DNA from: Actinoallomurus purpureus
GTDB taxonomy: Bacteria > Actinomycetota > Actinomycetes > Streptosporangiales > Streptosporangiaceae
DNA length: 64,000 nucleotides
Assembly: GCF_024055795.1 (NCBI RefSeq)
Contig: NZ_JAMXMY010000005.1
Coordinates: 1-64,000, forward strand
Reading direction: 5' to 3'
The translations under genes and the position numbers were made by a program. This document shows positions 17,418 to 26,533 of this stretch, in pieces (positions within the stretch are counted from its first letter, which is position 1; the number at the start of each line of letters is the position of its first letter). The notes beneath the pieces are model-generated. The model worked only from the letters and a program-made list of their open reading frames with translations. It was not told the DNA's origin and did not search any database.

Positions 17418-17436
17418 TGCTGACAGCATGTCAGCA
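17418..17436. promoter_or_regulatory. Palindrome upstream of ald
   Basis: TGCTGACA GCA TGTCAGCA is a perfect 8-bp inverted repeat with a 3-base spacer. It lies 87-105 bp upstream of the ald start and overlaps the stop codon of the antiporter gene. It could be an operator for an Lrp/AldR-type or other dimeric regulator of ald; the symmetry is seen, the regulator is inference. Confidence 0.4.
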
Positions 17437-18906
17437 GGTCGACGAGCCGTCCCGGGGGCGGGTGAAGACGGCGTCCAGGTCCGGGGCTCCGGTGGCCAGC
17501 ACGAGCACCTCGTCGCCCGCCCGCATCCGCGTGTCGCCGCGCACCGGCACCAGGCGTCCGCCACGGATGACGAAGCTGATCCACACGTCCTCGCCGCACG
17601 GCAGGTCGTCCACGGTCATGCCGTCGGCGGCCGAACCCGCCCGCACCTGGTAGCGATGCAGGCCCTCGGGTTCCTCCTGGAACCGAACGCCCAGGCTCCA
17701 CGGCTCGGGTTCGACGACGCGCAGCGGAATGCGAAGGCGGCGGGCGAGCGCCGGCACGAGGCCGCCCTGGACGATCACCGAGAACGCCACGACCACGAAG
17801 ATGATCTCGTAGGCGCGCCGGACGCCGGGCAGCCCCTCCTGCAGGATGAACAGCCCGAGGAGGATCGGCACCGCTCCCTTCAGGCCCGTCCACAGCACGA
17901 AGATCCGCTCGTTGCGCCGGAGACGCACCGGCCACAGCATCAGGCCGACGAACAGCGGGCGGATGACGAAGGCCAGCGCCGCGGCGAGGATCAGCCCGAT
18001 CCACCAGGCACCGCCGTCGCCGAGCTCGCCCAGGTGGATCGTCAGGCCGAGCATGATGAAGGCGACGATCTCGGCGAGGCTCGCCAGCGACGAGTGGAAC
18101 CGCTCGATCTCTCGTTTGTACGGCGCGCGCTCGTCGCCGAGCAGGATTCCGGCCGCGAAGACGGCGAGGAAGCCCGAGCCGTGCGCGATCGTCGCCAGCC
18201 CGTAGATCGCCAGCGCGCCGAAGAGCACGCGCAGGGCGTACAGCCCCTCACTGGGAAGCGGGATGCGCCGCATGAAGGCCAGCAGGGCCATCCCGCCGGC
18301 GATGCCGACGGCCGCGCCGATGACCATCTGCTGAAGGAACTCGACCGTGACCTGACCGACCGCCGAGGTCCCGCCGCCGGTGGCGCCCAACACGGCGACC
18401 AGCAGGGCGATGCCGACCGGATCGTTGGCCCCGGACTCGCCCTCCAGAAGGGTGCCGGTGCGCCCGGCGATCTCCCGGCGGCCCAGCACGGAGAACACCA
18501 CGGCCGGATCGGTGGGAGCGAGGGCGGTGCCGAGCAGCATCGCCAGGCGCCAGTCGATGCCGAACGCGTAGTGGGCGAGCAGGGCGACCGCCGCGCCGGT
18601 GACGAGCGTCCCGGCGACCCCGATCCAGACGGTCGCGGCGGCCGCGGACCGGAAACGGCGCCGGCCGATGTGCATCCCGCCGTCGAACAGGATCACCGCG
18701 AGCGCCACGGTGACGATCTTCTCGGTCGTTGGAAGCGACACCGCGCCGAGGGGGGGCCACAGGTCCGAGGCGACCGCCGCGCACACCAGGAAGATCGCCG
18801 GTGCGGGGATCCGCGCGCGTTCGCTGAACCGGTTGGACAGCACGGCCACCGTGCCGATCAGCGCGGTCAGGAGGACGGCGAGTCCGAAACCTTCGACGTC
18901 TGTCAC
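17431..18906 (-). CDS. CPA1-type cation/proton antiporter with C-terminal RCK/TrkA-C domain
   Basis: The protein has 491 aa. GTG 18906 follows GAGGAAGAGG; the frame extends 20 codons further. About 12 membrane segments cover residues 5-385, with the ion-site motif LGTALAPTDPAVVFSVLG and LEGESGANDPVGIALLVAVL, both diagnostic of CPA1/NhaP2. Residues about 400-485 form a TrkA-C-like cytosolic domain (YQVRAGSAADGMTVDDLPCG, then RMRAGDEVLVLATG), which usually gates K+/H+ antiporters of the NhaP2/CvrA type. Potassium export with pH or osmotic balance is the likely job. It lies upstream of ald on the same strand with a 99-bp gap. Confidence 0.88.
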   Translation of the reverse strand: MTDVEGFGLAVLLTALIGTVAVLSNRFSERARIPAPAIFLVCAAVASDLWPPLGAVSLPTTEKIVTVALAVILFDGGMHIGRRRFRSAAAATVWIGVAGTLVTGAAVALLAHYAFGIDWRLAMLLGTALAPTDPAVVFSVLGRREIAGRTGTLLEGESGANDPVGIALLVAVLGATGGGTSAVGQVTVEFLQQMVIGAAVGIAGGMALLAFMRRIPLPSEGLYALRVLFGALAIYGLATIAHGSGFLAVFAAGILLGDERAPYKREIERFHSSLASLAEIVAFIMLGLTIHLGELGDGGAWWIGLILAAALAFVIRPLFVGLMLWPVRLRRNERIFVLWTGLKGAVPILLGLFILQEGLPGVRRAYEIIFVVVAFSVIVQGGLVPALARRLRIPLRVVEPEPWSLGVRFQEEPEGLHRYQVRAGSAADGMTVDDLPCGEDVWISFVIRGGRLVPVRGDTRMRAGDEVLVLATGAPDLDAVFTRPRDGSSTC

Positions 18907-19050
18907 GGCGGCTGCCTCTTCCTCAGGGGACGACAAGGACAGAGCCGACCAGACTTCCCGGCACACCTGAGGTCTTAACGCTATCTATCCGCGGCGCATC
19001 AGGTGACCGCGGGCCGCCGTGTCCGCGCGCCCGTTACGTTCCTCCCCGGA

Positions 19051-19081
19051 GCGGCCCCGGGGCAGGTGTGCCCGGGGCCGC
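19051..19081 (-). terminator. Hairpin downstream of the purine permease gene
   Basis: GCGGCCCCGGG / CCCGGGGCCGC form a perfect 11-bp stem with a 9-base loop, 12 bp beyond the stop codon at 19093. No U-run follows, as is usual for actinobacterial terminators. Confidence 0.65.
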
Positions 19082-19092
19082 GGGTGCCCGCG

Positions 19093-20499
19093 TCAGGAGA
19101 TGCCGAAGATCCGTTCGATGACGTTGATGCCGAAGTAGGCGACGAAGATGACTGAGATGAGCCACAGCAGCCAGCCGGCCCACCGGCCGCGGGCGGTCTG
19201 GATGAGGGTGTAGGCGATGACGCCCGCGCCCACGCCGTTGGTGATGGAGTAGGTGAACGGCATCGTGACGATCGCGAGGAAGGCCGGAATCGCGATGTCG
19301 AGGTCGGACCATCCGATCTTGGCGACCTGGGTCATCATCAGCGCGCCGACGATCACGAGGGCGGGGGCGGCGGCCTGCGCCGGCACGACGGCCGCGATCG
19401 GGGTGAGGAAGAGCGTCACGGCGAACAGCAGTCCCGTGACGATGTTGGCCAGGCCGGTCCGGGCGCCCTCGCCGATCCCCGCCGCCGACTCGACGAACAC
19501 GGTGCCGGCGGAGGAACTGGTGAGGCCGCCCAGCATCGCCGACAGGCCGTCGACGGCGAGGACGCGCCCCAGCCGGGGTACGCGTCCCTCCTCGTCGAGC
19601 AGCCCGGCCTCCTCGGTGAGCCCGAGGATCGTGCCCATCGCGTCGAAGAAGCCGCTCAGCACGAGGGTGAACAGCACGACCAGGGCCGTCAGCACTCCGG
19701 CCCGGCCGAATCCGCCGAACAGGTCGACCTTGCCGAGCAGCCCGAAGTCGGGGGTCGAGACGAGCTTGGAAGGCAGCTTCGGCACGACCGTGCCCCAGGC
19801 CTTGGCCGCGATGGTGGCGTTGCTGTTGATGACGACGGCCAGCACCGTGGCCACGGCGATGCTCAGCAGGATCGCCCCGGGGATGCGGCGGACGTACAGG
19901 ACGATCATCAGCAGCAGTCCGATGACGAACACGACGACCGGCCAGCCCGTGAGGTGGCCGCCGGCTCCCAGGGTGAGCGGCGTGCCCTCACCCTTGCCGA
20001 CGAAGCCGGAGTCGACCATGCCGATCAGCGCGATGAAGGCGCCGATGCCCGCGGCGATGGCGTGCTTCAGCGCCAGCGGAATGGCGTTCATGATCCGTTC
20101 GCGCAGTCCGGTGACGGCCAGGATCACGATGACGACGCCCTCGAGCACGACGAGGCCCATGGCCTGCGGCCAGGTCATGTGCGGCGCGGCCTGGAAGGCG
20201 ACGACCGCGTTGATCCCCAGCCCGGACGCCAGGGCCAGCGGCGCGTTTCCGACCAGTCCCATGATGAGGGTCGAGATGGCGGCCGCCAGCGCGGTCATGG
20301 TCGTCAGCTGGGGGATCGACAGCCGCGCGCCGGTGACGTCCGTCGCTCCGCCGAGGATGATGGGGTTCAGCAGGATGATGTAGGCCATCGCCACGAATGT
20401 GGTGACGCCGCCGCGTACCTCGCGCGCCACCGTGGTCCGGCGTGCGGTCAGGTCGAAGAAGCGGTCGAGGGGACCTCCGGCCTCCAGCCGCGTCGTCAT
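19093..20499 (-). CDS. NCS2 family purine permease (AzgA/PbuG-like)
   Basis: This 468-aa membrane protein has the AzgA-type NCS2 signature: LDRFFDLTARRTTVAREVRG and GVTTFVAMAYIILLNPIIL near the N-terminus, APLALASGLGINAVVAF, and a TSSSAGTVFVESAAGIGEGA block in the second half. Members import guanine, hypoxanthine or adenine with protons. ATG 20499; 12-14 transmembrane helices are expected. It is monocistronic, with a hairpin just downstream and a 570-bp gap upstream. The exact base specificity cannot be read from sequence by eye. Confidence 0.9.
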   Translation of the reverse strand: MTTRLEAGGPLDRFFDLTARRTTVAREVRGGVTTFVAMAYIILLNPIILGGATDVTGARLSIPQLTTMTALAAAISTLIMGLVGNAPLALASGLGINAVVAFQAAPHMTWPQAMGLVVLEGVVIVILAVTGLRERIMNAIPLALKHAIAAGIGAFIALIGMVDSGFVGKGEGTPLTLGAGGHLTGWPVVVFVIGLLLMIVLYVRRIPGAILLSIAVATVLAVVINSNATIAAKAWGTVVPKLPSKLVSTPDFGLLGKVDLFGGFGRAGVLTALVVLFTLVLSGFFDAMGTILGLTEEAGLLDEEGRVPRLGRVLAVDGLSAMLGGLTSSSAGTVFVESAAGIGEGARTGLANIVTGLLFAVTLFLTPIAAVVPAQAAAPALVIVGALMMTQVAKIGWSDLDIAIPAFLAIVTMPFTYSITNGVGAGVIAYTLIQTARGRWAGWLLWLISVIFVAYFGINVIERIFGIS

Positions 20500-21069
20500 T
20501 CGGGGGCTCCGTTTCGCAGGGCTCGGCGCACGGCCTCCGACGAATCGATCATGGCGGGGATCGTCAGGGTCTCGGGCCGCAAGGGTGACGTCGGAAGACT
20601 AGCCGCTCAGGTGGTGTCCGGGACCCGCCGGTATGTGGGAATGAGGGCGGCCGTGCGCGGCCTGGGTGGTGCGTCTCGCGCCGAGGGCGCCGCGGAGCGG
20701 TGCGCTTCCGGGATCAGCGGGTAATGAGGGGGATCACCGCTCCTGCTTTGTGGAGATCCGCAGCCCGCCGCGTACGGCGGTCATCCCGATGCGGGGAGCC
20801 GCGCGGGTTTCGACGTCAGCGGAAAGGTCTTCAGTAAGAAGGGGGCGAAAACTATCCTTTCTGGTACAAGTATTGTCGGTGGTACGGATCGGGTCGAGTA
20901 GGGTCGGCCGGGTTCGCCGCTGATGAGGGGTGTGATCCTGAACTGCCCTGGTTGGCGGGGGAATGGTCCGTTTGTCGGAGATTGGGTCGGACGGGCCTTC
21001 CTCAACCTCGCCAGGGAATCAACCACCCCTCCTGATTCTCCGTCGATTTTTCCGTAAAAGTGGGTCAAT
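20500..21069. other. 570-bp intergenic region
   Basis: It lies between the divergent purine permease (-) and XRE-TPR (+) genes. Short open frames on both strands (for example 20781-21068 on the minus strand) have no recognisable protein character. Local AT content rises around 20820-20880 and 21040-21060, as expected for promoters. No purine-riboswitch-like fold was evident by eye. Confidence 0.4.
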
Positions 21070-22368
21070 GTGGACAGTCACCAATCGCTCGGGCAACGGA
21101 TCCGCTGGGCGCGGATGCGTCAGGGCCTATCTCAGGCACAACTGGCTCTTCCCGAGCTGTCCGACAGCTACGTCTCCTTGATCGAGAGCGGTAAGCGCAC
21201 CCCGACCCCCGATGTCGTACGGCTCCTGGCCCGTAAGCTCGGTTGCTCGGCGTCCTACCTCTCCAGTGGCATCGACGAGGCGACGCAGGACCGGCTGCAG
21301 ACGACGCTCGACCGTGCCGAGAGCGAGCTGCGGAACGGCCGGGCGGCCGAGGCACGCGACCGGTTCGCGGAACTGCTGGCCGACCCGGCGCTGGCCGCCC
21401 TGCCCGAGCCGGCACGCCGCGTCCGGTGGGGACACGCGCTCGCCCTGGAGGCGTCCGGTGCGCTGGAGGAGGCCCTGCGCGAGTTCGCGGCCCTCGGGTC
21501 GGCCCTGTCGCCGGAGTACGACACCGATGAGTGGATCCGGGTCAATGTCGCCGCCGCCCGCTGTCACCGGGAGAAGGGCGACCTCGCGCTGAGCGCGGCG
21601 ATGGCCGAGCGCGCGTTCGCGCAGGTGACCGCGAGGCAGGGGCCGTGGAGTGACGAGACGGTCAAGCTCGGTGCCACTCTCGTCGGCGTCTATCTCGAAC
21701 GCGGCGACCTGGTCAGCGCGCGACAGCTGACCGACCGGCTGGTCGAGCGCGCGGAGGCGACGGGCAGCCCGGCCGCCCGGATGGCCGCCTACTGGGAGGC
21801 CGCGCTCGTCGCGAAGCACCAGACGGACTTCGACACGGCGGTGACGTACGGGGAACGGGCGCTGACGCTTCTCGGCGAGGTGGCCGACCTGCGTGACGTC
21901 AGCCGGTTGCGGGGAGAGTACGCCACCCTGATGCTGCTCGCCCGGCCGCAGGACGCCGGGCGCGCCCGTGACGAGCTCGAACGCGCCCTCCACGAGCTGA
22001 CCGCCACCGGGGCGCCCGAGATCGACATCGCCTGGTGCCTGACCGAGCTCGCCCGTGCCGAGCTGGCGATGGGCGAGGCGCGGCGGGCCGCCGACCGGGC
22101 GAACGAGGCGCTGAAGCTTCTCGACGACGAGCCCCGGCCGGCCACCGCCGGCGCGCTGATCGCGCTCGCCGAGGCGACCCTTAGGCTCGGTCGGCCGGAG
22201 GAGGCCGCGGCGACGCTGGACCGTGCGATGACATGTCTCGGGCAGATCGGCCCCTCCCGCGAGGCGGCCCAGGGCTGGTTCCGCCTCGCCGAGCTGCTGT
22301 CGGACGCCGGCTCTCCGCAGCAACGGGCGGACGCGTACCGGCGGGCGCTGGCCTGCGCGGGACTGTGA
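21070..22368 (+). CDS. XRE helix-turn-helix protein with TPR repeats
   Basis: This 432-aa protein begins at GTG 21070 with an unremarkable ribosome site. Residues 7-65 form an HTH of the XRE type (LGQRIRWARMRQGLSQAQLA, SDSYVSLIESGKRTPTPDVV). From about 80 to the end there are helical tetratricopeptide-like repeats rich in Ala, Leu and Glu (AAEARDRFAELLADPALAAL, RAADRANEALKLLDDE, then EEAAATLDRAMTCLGQ). HTH-TPR proteins of this length are numerous in actinomycetes, and some respond to small peptides or metabolites. The partner is unknown. A hairpin terminator lies 16 bp downstream. Confidence 0.8.
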   Translation: MDSHQSLGQRIRWARMRQGLSQAQLALPELSDSYVSLIESGKRTPTPDVVRLLARKLGCSASYLSSGIDEATQDRLQTTLDRAESELRNGRAAEARDRFAELLADPALAALPEPARRVRWGHALALEASGALEEALREFAALGSALSPEYDTDEWIRVNVAAARCHREKGDLALSAAMAERAFAQVTARQGPWSDETVKLGATLVGVYLERGDLVSARQLTDRLVERAEATGSPAARMAAYWEAALVAKHQTDFDTAVTYGERALTLLGEVADLRDVSRLRGEYATLMLLARPQDAGRARDELERALHELTATGAPEIDIAWCLTELARAELAMGEARRAADRANEALKLLDDEPRPATAGALIALAEATLRLGRPEEAAATLDRAMTCLGQIGPSREAAQGWFRLAELLSDAGSPQQRADAYRRALACAGL

Positions 22369-22383
22369 CGGCAGGCAGGCGTT

Positions 22384-22428
22384 TTCGCGGTCCGGGCGAC
22401 CCGTATCCAGAGGGTCCCGGACCGCGAA
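22384..22428 (+). terminator. Hairpin after the XRE-TPR gene
   Basis: TTCGCGGTCCGGG (22384-22396) pairs perfectly with CCCGGACCGCGAA (22416-22428). Inner bases accc/gggt extend the stem. It lies 16 bp past the stop codon. Confidence 0.75.
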
Positions 22429-22598
22429 TAAGCTGAGGAGGTCCGGGAGCGATCCGGCGGGAGCGGGCGGGCGGCCCAGGGGGCCGCAGGCCGAGCGCGC
22501 CCGAACGGTGAGTGACTCGGGAGACCTGCCGACCCGGAGAGGCCGACTCCTCGCCATGATGAACCTTCCGCCGCCAACGCGCCGTCCCGGCCCCGACG

Positions 22599-24680
22599 AT
22601 GACCGCGCCGGTGCGCTCAGGCCCGCCGTCCGCCCGCGGTGCTCGGTCTCCCGTGCGTAGTCACCGGCCGTACGTCGCGGCGGCACTCGTCGGGTTCACG
22701 AGCCTGGCCGCCCTCCTGGTCGCGCTGGTGGCCGGCGGGGCGGTCCGCGAGAAGGTGATCAGCGGGCTGGCCGACGCCGGGGCGCTCACCCGATGGGGAC
22801 TGCCGGTCGCCCGGCTGACCATGGATCTCGGCGGTGCGCTCACCGTCGGCACCCTGCTGTGCGCCGTCGTCCTGCTGCCCTCGGCCAAGGGCGTGCTCGA
22901 CCCGCAGGCCGTCCGGTACGTCCGGGCCACCTCCTGGATCGCCGTCGGCTGGGCGGCTGGCGCCGCCGCCACGCTGATCTTCACCGTCTCCGACATCCTG
23001 GGCGAGCCGGTCGCGACCGTCGCCGGCGGCAACGAGCTGTCGAGCTATGTCGGTCAGCTGCCGCAGGGCACCGCGATGATGATCGTCGTCCTGCTGGCCG
23101 CGATGATCGCCCTGCTGACCCGCACCGCGGCCACGCCCGGCAGCGCGGCAGGCCTGCTCGTCGTCGCCCTCGTCGCGCTGCTGCCGCCGCCGCTGACCGG
23201 TCATTCCGCGTCCTCGCCCAACCACGAGCTGGCGATCAGCGGGCTCGCGATGCACGTCGTCGCGCTCGCGCCCTGGATCGGCGGGCTGCTCGTCCTGGGC
23301 TGGCACGCGGCCCACGACGGCGACCACCTCGGGGTGGCCGCCCATCGGTTCAGCCGGATGGCGCTGTGGTGCTTCGTCGCGGTGGGGGTCAGCGGCGTCG
23401 CGAACGCGATCTCGCGGCTGCCCGATCCCGCCCAGCTGTTCACGAGCGACTACGGCCGGCTGGTCCTCGTCAAGGCGGTGCTGTTCACCCTCCTCGGCCT
23501 CGCCGGATGGCTGCACCGCGAACGCACGCTGCCCGCCGTCATGGCGCACAACCCCAAGGGGTACGCGCGGCCCGCGATCGGCCGCCCGCCGTGGCCGTTC
23601 GTACGGCTCATCGCCGCCGAGGCGTTCGTCATGGCCGCGACGATGGGCGTCGCGGTCGCGCTCGCCCGCACCGCCCCGCCGGCGCCCTCGGCCGACGAGA
23701 CGCCCATCCGTAGCCTGCTCGGCTTCGACATGCCGCCACCGCTGAGCGTCGGCCGGCTGGCGACGATGTGGCGGCCGGACCTGTTCTTCGCCGTCCTCGT
23801 CGTGGTGCTGGGCGGCCTGTACGTCGCCGGGGTGACGCGGCTGCGTCGTCGAGGCGACCGGTGGCCCGTGGGCCGGACGATCTCCTGGTTCGTCGGCCTG
23901 GCCACGGTGGTCGCGGTCACGATGACCGGCGTCGCGACGTACGCGCCGGTGCTGTTCAGCGTGCACATGATCCAGCACATGGTGCTGTCCATGCTGACCC
24001 CGATCTTCCTCGTGCTGGGCGCCCCGGTGACGCTGGCGCTGCGTGCGCTGAAGCCCGCCGCCATCCGCGGCGACCGTGGCCCGCGCGAATGGCTGACGGC
24101 CATGCTGAACAGCCGTGCGGCGAAGTTCATCGCCCATCCGGCCACCGCCACGATCATCTTCATGGCCAGCACGTACGCGTTGTACTTCTCGCCGCTGTTC
24201 GGCTACCTCATGCGCGCCCACGTCGGCCATCTCGCGATGCTCGTGCACTTCATGGCCACCGGCACCCTCTTCTTCTGGGTGCTCATCGGGGTCGACCCGA
24301 CACCGCGCCGGCTGCCGTACATCGCCAAGATGATCCTGCTGTTCGTCACCATGCCGTTCCACGCCTTCTTCGGCATCGCGCTGATGAACCTCGGACAGCC
24401 GATGGCCTCGGCCTGGTACACCTCGCTGCACCGGCCGTGGGGGCCGTCGATCCTCGCCGACCAGCACACCGGCGGCGGGATCGCGTGGGCGTTCGGGGAG
24501 ATCCCGACGTTCATCGTGTTGATCGCGATGGTGTTCCAGTGGTTCGCGGAGGACCAGCGCGTCGCGCGCCGTGAGGAGCGCCGCGCCGACCGGGCGGCGG
24601 CGCGCAAGCAGGACGACGAGCTGTCCGACTACAACGCCTACCTGGCGTCACTGGACAAGCGGGCACGCAGCCAGGACTGA
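22599..24680 (+). CDS. CopD-CtaG fusion: copper/cytochrome oxidase assembly membrane protein
   Basis: This 693-aa membrane protein has two halves. Residues about 30-355 match the CopD copper-resistance domain (GHSASSPNHELAISGLAMHV, ALAPWIGGLLVLGW, FSRMALWCFVAVGVSG). Residues about 385-665 match caa3-type oxidase assembly factor CtaG (VLFSVHMIQHMVLSMLTPIF, then GHLAMLVHFMATGTLFFWVL, and the ADQHTGGGIAWAFGEIPT motif). The fused form is common in actinobacteria and is thought to supply copper to cytochrome c oxidase. Histidine/methionine-rich helices fit copper handling. ATG 22599 lacks a strong ribosome site. The charged tail RREERRADRAAARKQ is cytoplasmic. Confidence 0.88.
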   Translation: MTAPVRSGPPSARGARSPVRSHRPYVAAALVGFTSLAALLVALVAGGAVREKVISGLADAGALTRWGLPVARLTMDLGGALTVGTLLCAVVLLPSAKGVLDPQAVRYVRATSWIAVGWAAGAAATLIFTVSDILGEPVATVAGGNELSSYVGQLPQGTAMMIVVLLAAMIALLTRTAATPGSAAGLLVVALVALLPPPLTGHSASSPNHELAISGLAMHVVALAPWIGGLLVLGWHAAHDGDHLGVAAHRFSRMALWCFVAVGVSGVANAISRLPDPAQLFTSDYGRLVLVKAVLFTLLGLAGWLHRERTLPAVMAHNPKGYARPAIGRPPWPFVRLIAAEAFVMAATMGVAVALARTAPPAPSADETPIRSLLGFDMPPPLSVGRLATMWRPDLFFAVLVVVLGGLYVAGVTRLRRRGDRWPVGRTISWFVGLATVVAVTMTGVATYAPVLFSVHMIQHMVLSMLTPIFLVLGAPVTLALRALKPAAIRGDRGPREWLTAMLNSRAAKFIAHPATATIIFMASTYALYFSPLFGYLMRAHVGHLAMLVHFMATGTLFFWVLIGVDPTPRRLPYIAKMILLFVTMPFHAFFGIALMNLGQPMASAWYTSLHRPWGPSILADQHTGGGIAWAFGEIPTFIVLIAMVFQWFAEDQRVARREERRADRAAARKQDDELSDYNAYLASLDKRARSQD

Positions 24681-24809
24681 CGGTTTCGCCGAGAACGCAA
24701 GGGATGGCCCAGCGGCCGATCGGCGCGGTCCGTGCCCGACCGGCCAAGATCCGGCCAGCATCTCCGGTGACCCGGGTTAGCCGGCCCATCGGCGGGAACG
24801 TCCGTCCCT

Positions 24810-25388
24810 GTGTCCCGCACGATGATCACTGGGCTGCTGCTGCTGGCGGCCGCGCTGCCGATCTCCGGGTGCGCCGAGACGTGGGTCCGGCCGGCCGCCA
24901 CCGTGACCTCCGAGTCGCCCTCCGTCTCGGCCCCCGCATCGACATCGCCGGTGACCTCGGCGCCCACCCCGCTGGGCGCGCTGACGCCGGGGGAGACCGG
25001 CAGGAGCTTCTCGCTCCCGATGAGGGTGGTCAACAGCGGCGACGGCACCCTGGTCTTCGTCCCGGTGCGGGTGAACGGCAGGGGGCCGTACGAGTTCGTG
25101 CTGGACACCGGTTCGTCGAACTCCTCCGTGGACCGCAGTCTCGTCCGGCGGCTCGGACTGCCGCGAACGGGGCAGCAACACCGTGTCCAGGGCGTCACGG
25201 GCAGCGGAGTCGTCCCGATCGTGAAGGTGCGGCGCTGGACGCTCGGCGGCGTCCCGCTCCGGGCGACGTCACTGGCGGTCGTCGATCTCGGCATGGGCGT
25301 GGCCGGCCTGCTCGGCTCGGACGAACTCCGCGCTTTCGGCAGCGTCACGCTCGACTTCCAGCACGACCGCATCAACTTCCGGCGGTAG
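24810..25388 (+). CDS. Lipoprotein with retropepsin-like aspartyl protease domain
   Basis: The protein has 192 aa. Residues 1-21 are a lipoprotein signal with lipobox PISGC (Cys21). A Ser/Thr/Pro-rich linker (about 28-60) follows. The C-terminal 120 residues resemble a single-domain aspartyl protease: EFVLDTGSSNSSVDRSLVRR with the catalytic Asp99-Thr-Gly, a VQGVTGSG flap-like segment and VAGLLGSDELRAFGSVTLDF. Retropepsin-like proteins act as dimers, one aspartate each. It is anchored on the outer face of the membrane. GTG 24810 has a weak ribosome site; ATG 24822 is an alternative. It converges on the HtrA-like gene with 21 bp between. Confidence 0.8.
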   Translation: MSRTMITGLLLLAAALPISGCAETWVRPAATVTSESPSVSAPASTSPVTSAPTPLGALTPGETGRSFSLPMRVVNSGDGTLVFVPVRVNGRGPYEFVLDTGSSNSSVDRSLVRRLGLPRTGQQHRVQGVTGSGVVPIVKVRRWTLGGVPLRATSLAVVDLGMGVAGLLGSDELRAFGSVTLDFQHDRINFRR

Positions 25389-25409
25389 GCGGTGCCCGTC
25401 GCCGTTCGG

Positions 25410-26471
25410 TCAACCGGGCAGCTGGCCGAGCGTGACCGTGACGGTGCTCTTGCCGCCGTTCGGGTGCTGGAGCACCACCTGAGCGGTCTGCCCGGGTTTC
25501 AGCCCGGCGAGGACGTCGGACAGCTCCGAGGTGGTCGATGTCCTGGCGCCGTTGACCGACACGATGATGTCGTTGGGGCGGATTCCGGCCTTGTCGGCGG
25601 GGCCGCCCCGCGTCACCGCCGTCACCCCTACGCCGACGACGTTGCCCGACATGTCGGCGACGTTGCGGATCGTGACGCCGAGCGCGGCCCGGCCGGAGTT
25701 GGTCACCCGGCCCGACTTGATGAGCTGGTCCGCGATCAGCTTCACCGTGTTGCTCGGAATCGCGAACCCGATGCCCGCGGCCGCGCCGCCGATCTGCGGG
25801 TCGGAGGCGGCGAGCGCCGGGATGCCGATCACCGCGTTGTCCAGCGTCACCAGCGCGCCCCCGCTGTTGCCCGGGTTGATCGGCGCGCTGGTCTGCACCG
25901 CGCCGGCGATGGTCGCCCCGGGAAAGGCGCCCTCGCGCGGGGAGGAGACCGTGCGTCCGAGCGCGGAGATGATGCCGTTGGTCACGCTTCCCGACAGGCC
26001 GAGCGGATTGCCCATCGCCAGGACCATCTCGCCGACCGTCAGGCGGCTGGAGTCGCCGAACCGCGCGGGCTTCAGCGACGCGCCGTTCACCCGCACGACG
26101 GCCAGGTCGTCCGGGGCGTACTGGCCGACGAGCGTCGCGGGAAGCGCCTTCTTCCCGGTCGCCGTGGTCACCGTTATCCGGTTGGACCCCGCGACGACGT
26201 GGGCGTTGGTGACGATGTCGCCCCGGTTGTCGTAGATCACGCCGGATCCGAGCCCGGAGTCGGTGTCGATCTGGACGACGGAGGGCAGCACCGCCTTGAC
26301 GACCTGCTCGTAGACCTGTTCGAGCTGTCCGGCGGACCCGTGGTCGGGCGGTGCCCCGGGCGCCGTCGAGGTCGCGGCCGCGTTCGTGTTCCTGGTGTCG
26401 CCCCCACCGCACCCGGCGACCAGGGCGAGTCCGGTGATCATGGCGGCGCCACACCGTGTCATGTGTCCCAC
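25410..26471 (-). CDS. HtrA/DegP-like serine protease with PDZ domain, lipoprotein
   Basis: The protein has 353 aa. GTG 26471 is chosen because GGGAAGAG lies seven bases upstream; ATG 26462 is the alternative. The signal ends in the lipobox LVAGC (Cys21), so the protease is tethered to the membrane outside the cell. The trypsin-like domain has the full triad: His91 (TNAHVV), Asp122 (DDLAVV) and Ser203 (PGNSGGA). A PDZ domain fills about residues 250-340 (ALGVTIRNV, then GGPADKAGIRPNDIIVSVNG). HtrA proteins degrade misfolded envelope proteins under stress. No two-component system is adjacent. Confidence 0.92.
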   Translation of the reverse strand: MGHMTRCGAAMITGLALVAGCGGGDTRNTNAAATSTAPGAPPDHGSAGQLEQVYEQVVKAVLPSVVQIDTDSGLGSGVIYDNRGDIVTNAHVVAGSNRITVTTATGKKALPATLVGQYAPDDLAVVRVNGASLKPARFGDSSRLTVGEMVLAMGNPLGLSGSVTNGIISALGRTVSSPREGAFPGATIAGAVQTSAPINPGNSGGALVTLDNAVIGIPALAASDPQIGGAAAGIGFAIPSNTVKLIADQLIKSGRVTNSGRAALGVTIRNVADMSGNVVGVGVTAVTRGGPADKAGIRPNDIIVSVNGARTSTTSELSDVLAGLKPGQTAQVVLQHPNGGKSTVTVTLGQLPG

Positions 26472-26533
26472 ATCACTGCTCTTCCCAGCCGTCGGCGGGT
26501 GAAGCGGTGTGGCGCGTCCTGCCCGTACGTCCG

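Noticed and set aside
16000-18978. Very long plus-strand open frame (992 codons)
   Set aside because: It is the reverse shadow of ald and the CPA1 antiporter; its translation is Arg/Gly/His-rich without any domain, while the minus-strand genes have full motifs.
20781-21068. 95-codon minus-strand frame upstream of the XRE-TPR gene
   Set aside because: No ribosome site, no codon bias and no recognisable motif; treated as chance.
22599-24680. CopD-CtaG fusion as a novel gene fusion
   Set aside because: The same fused architecture is known from many actinobacteria.
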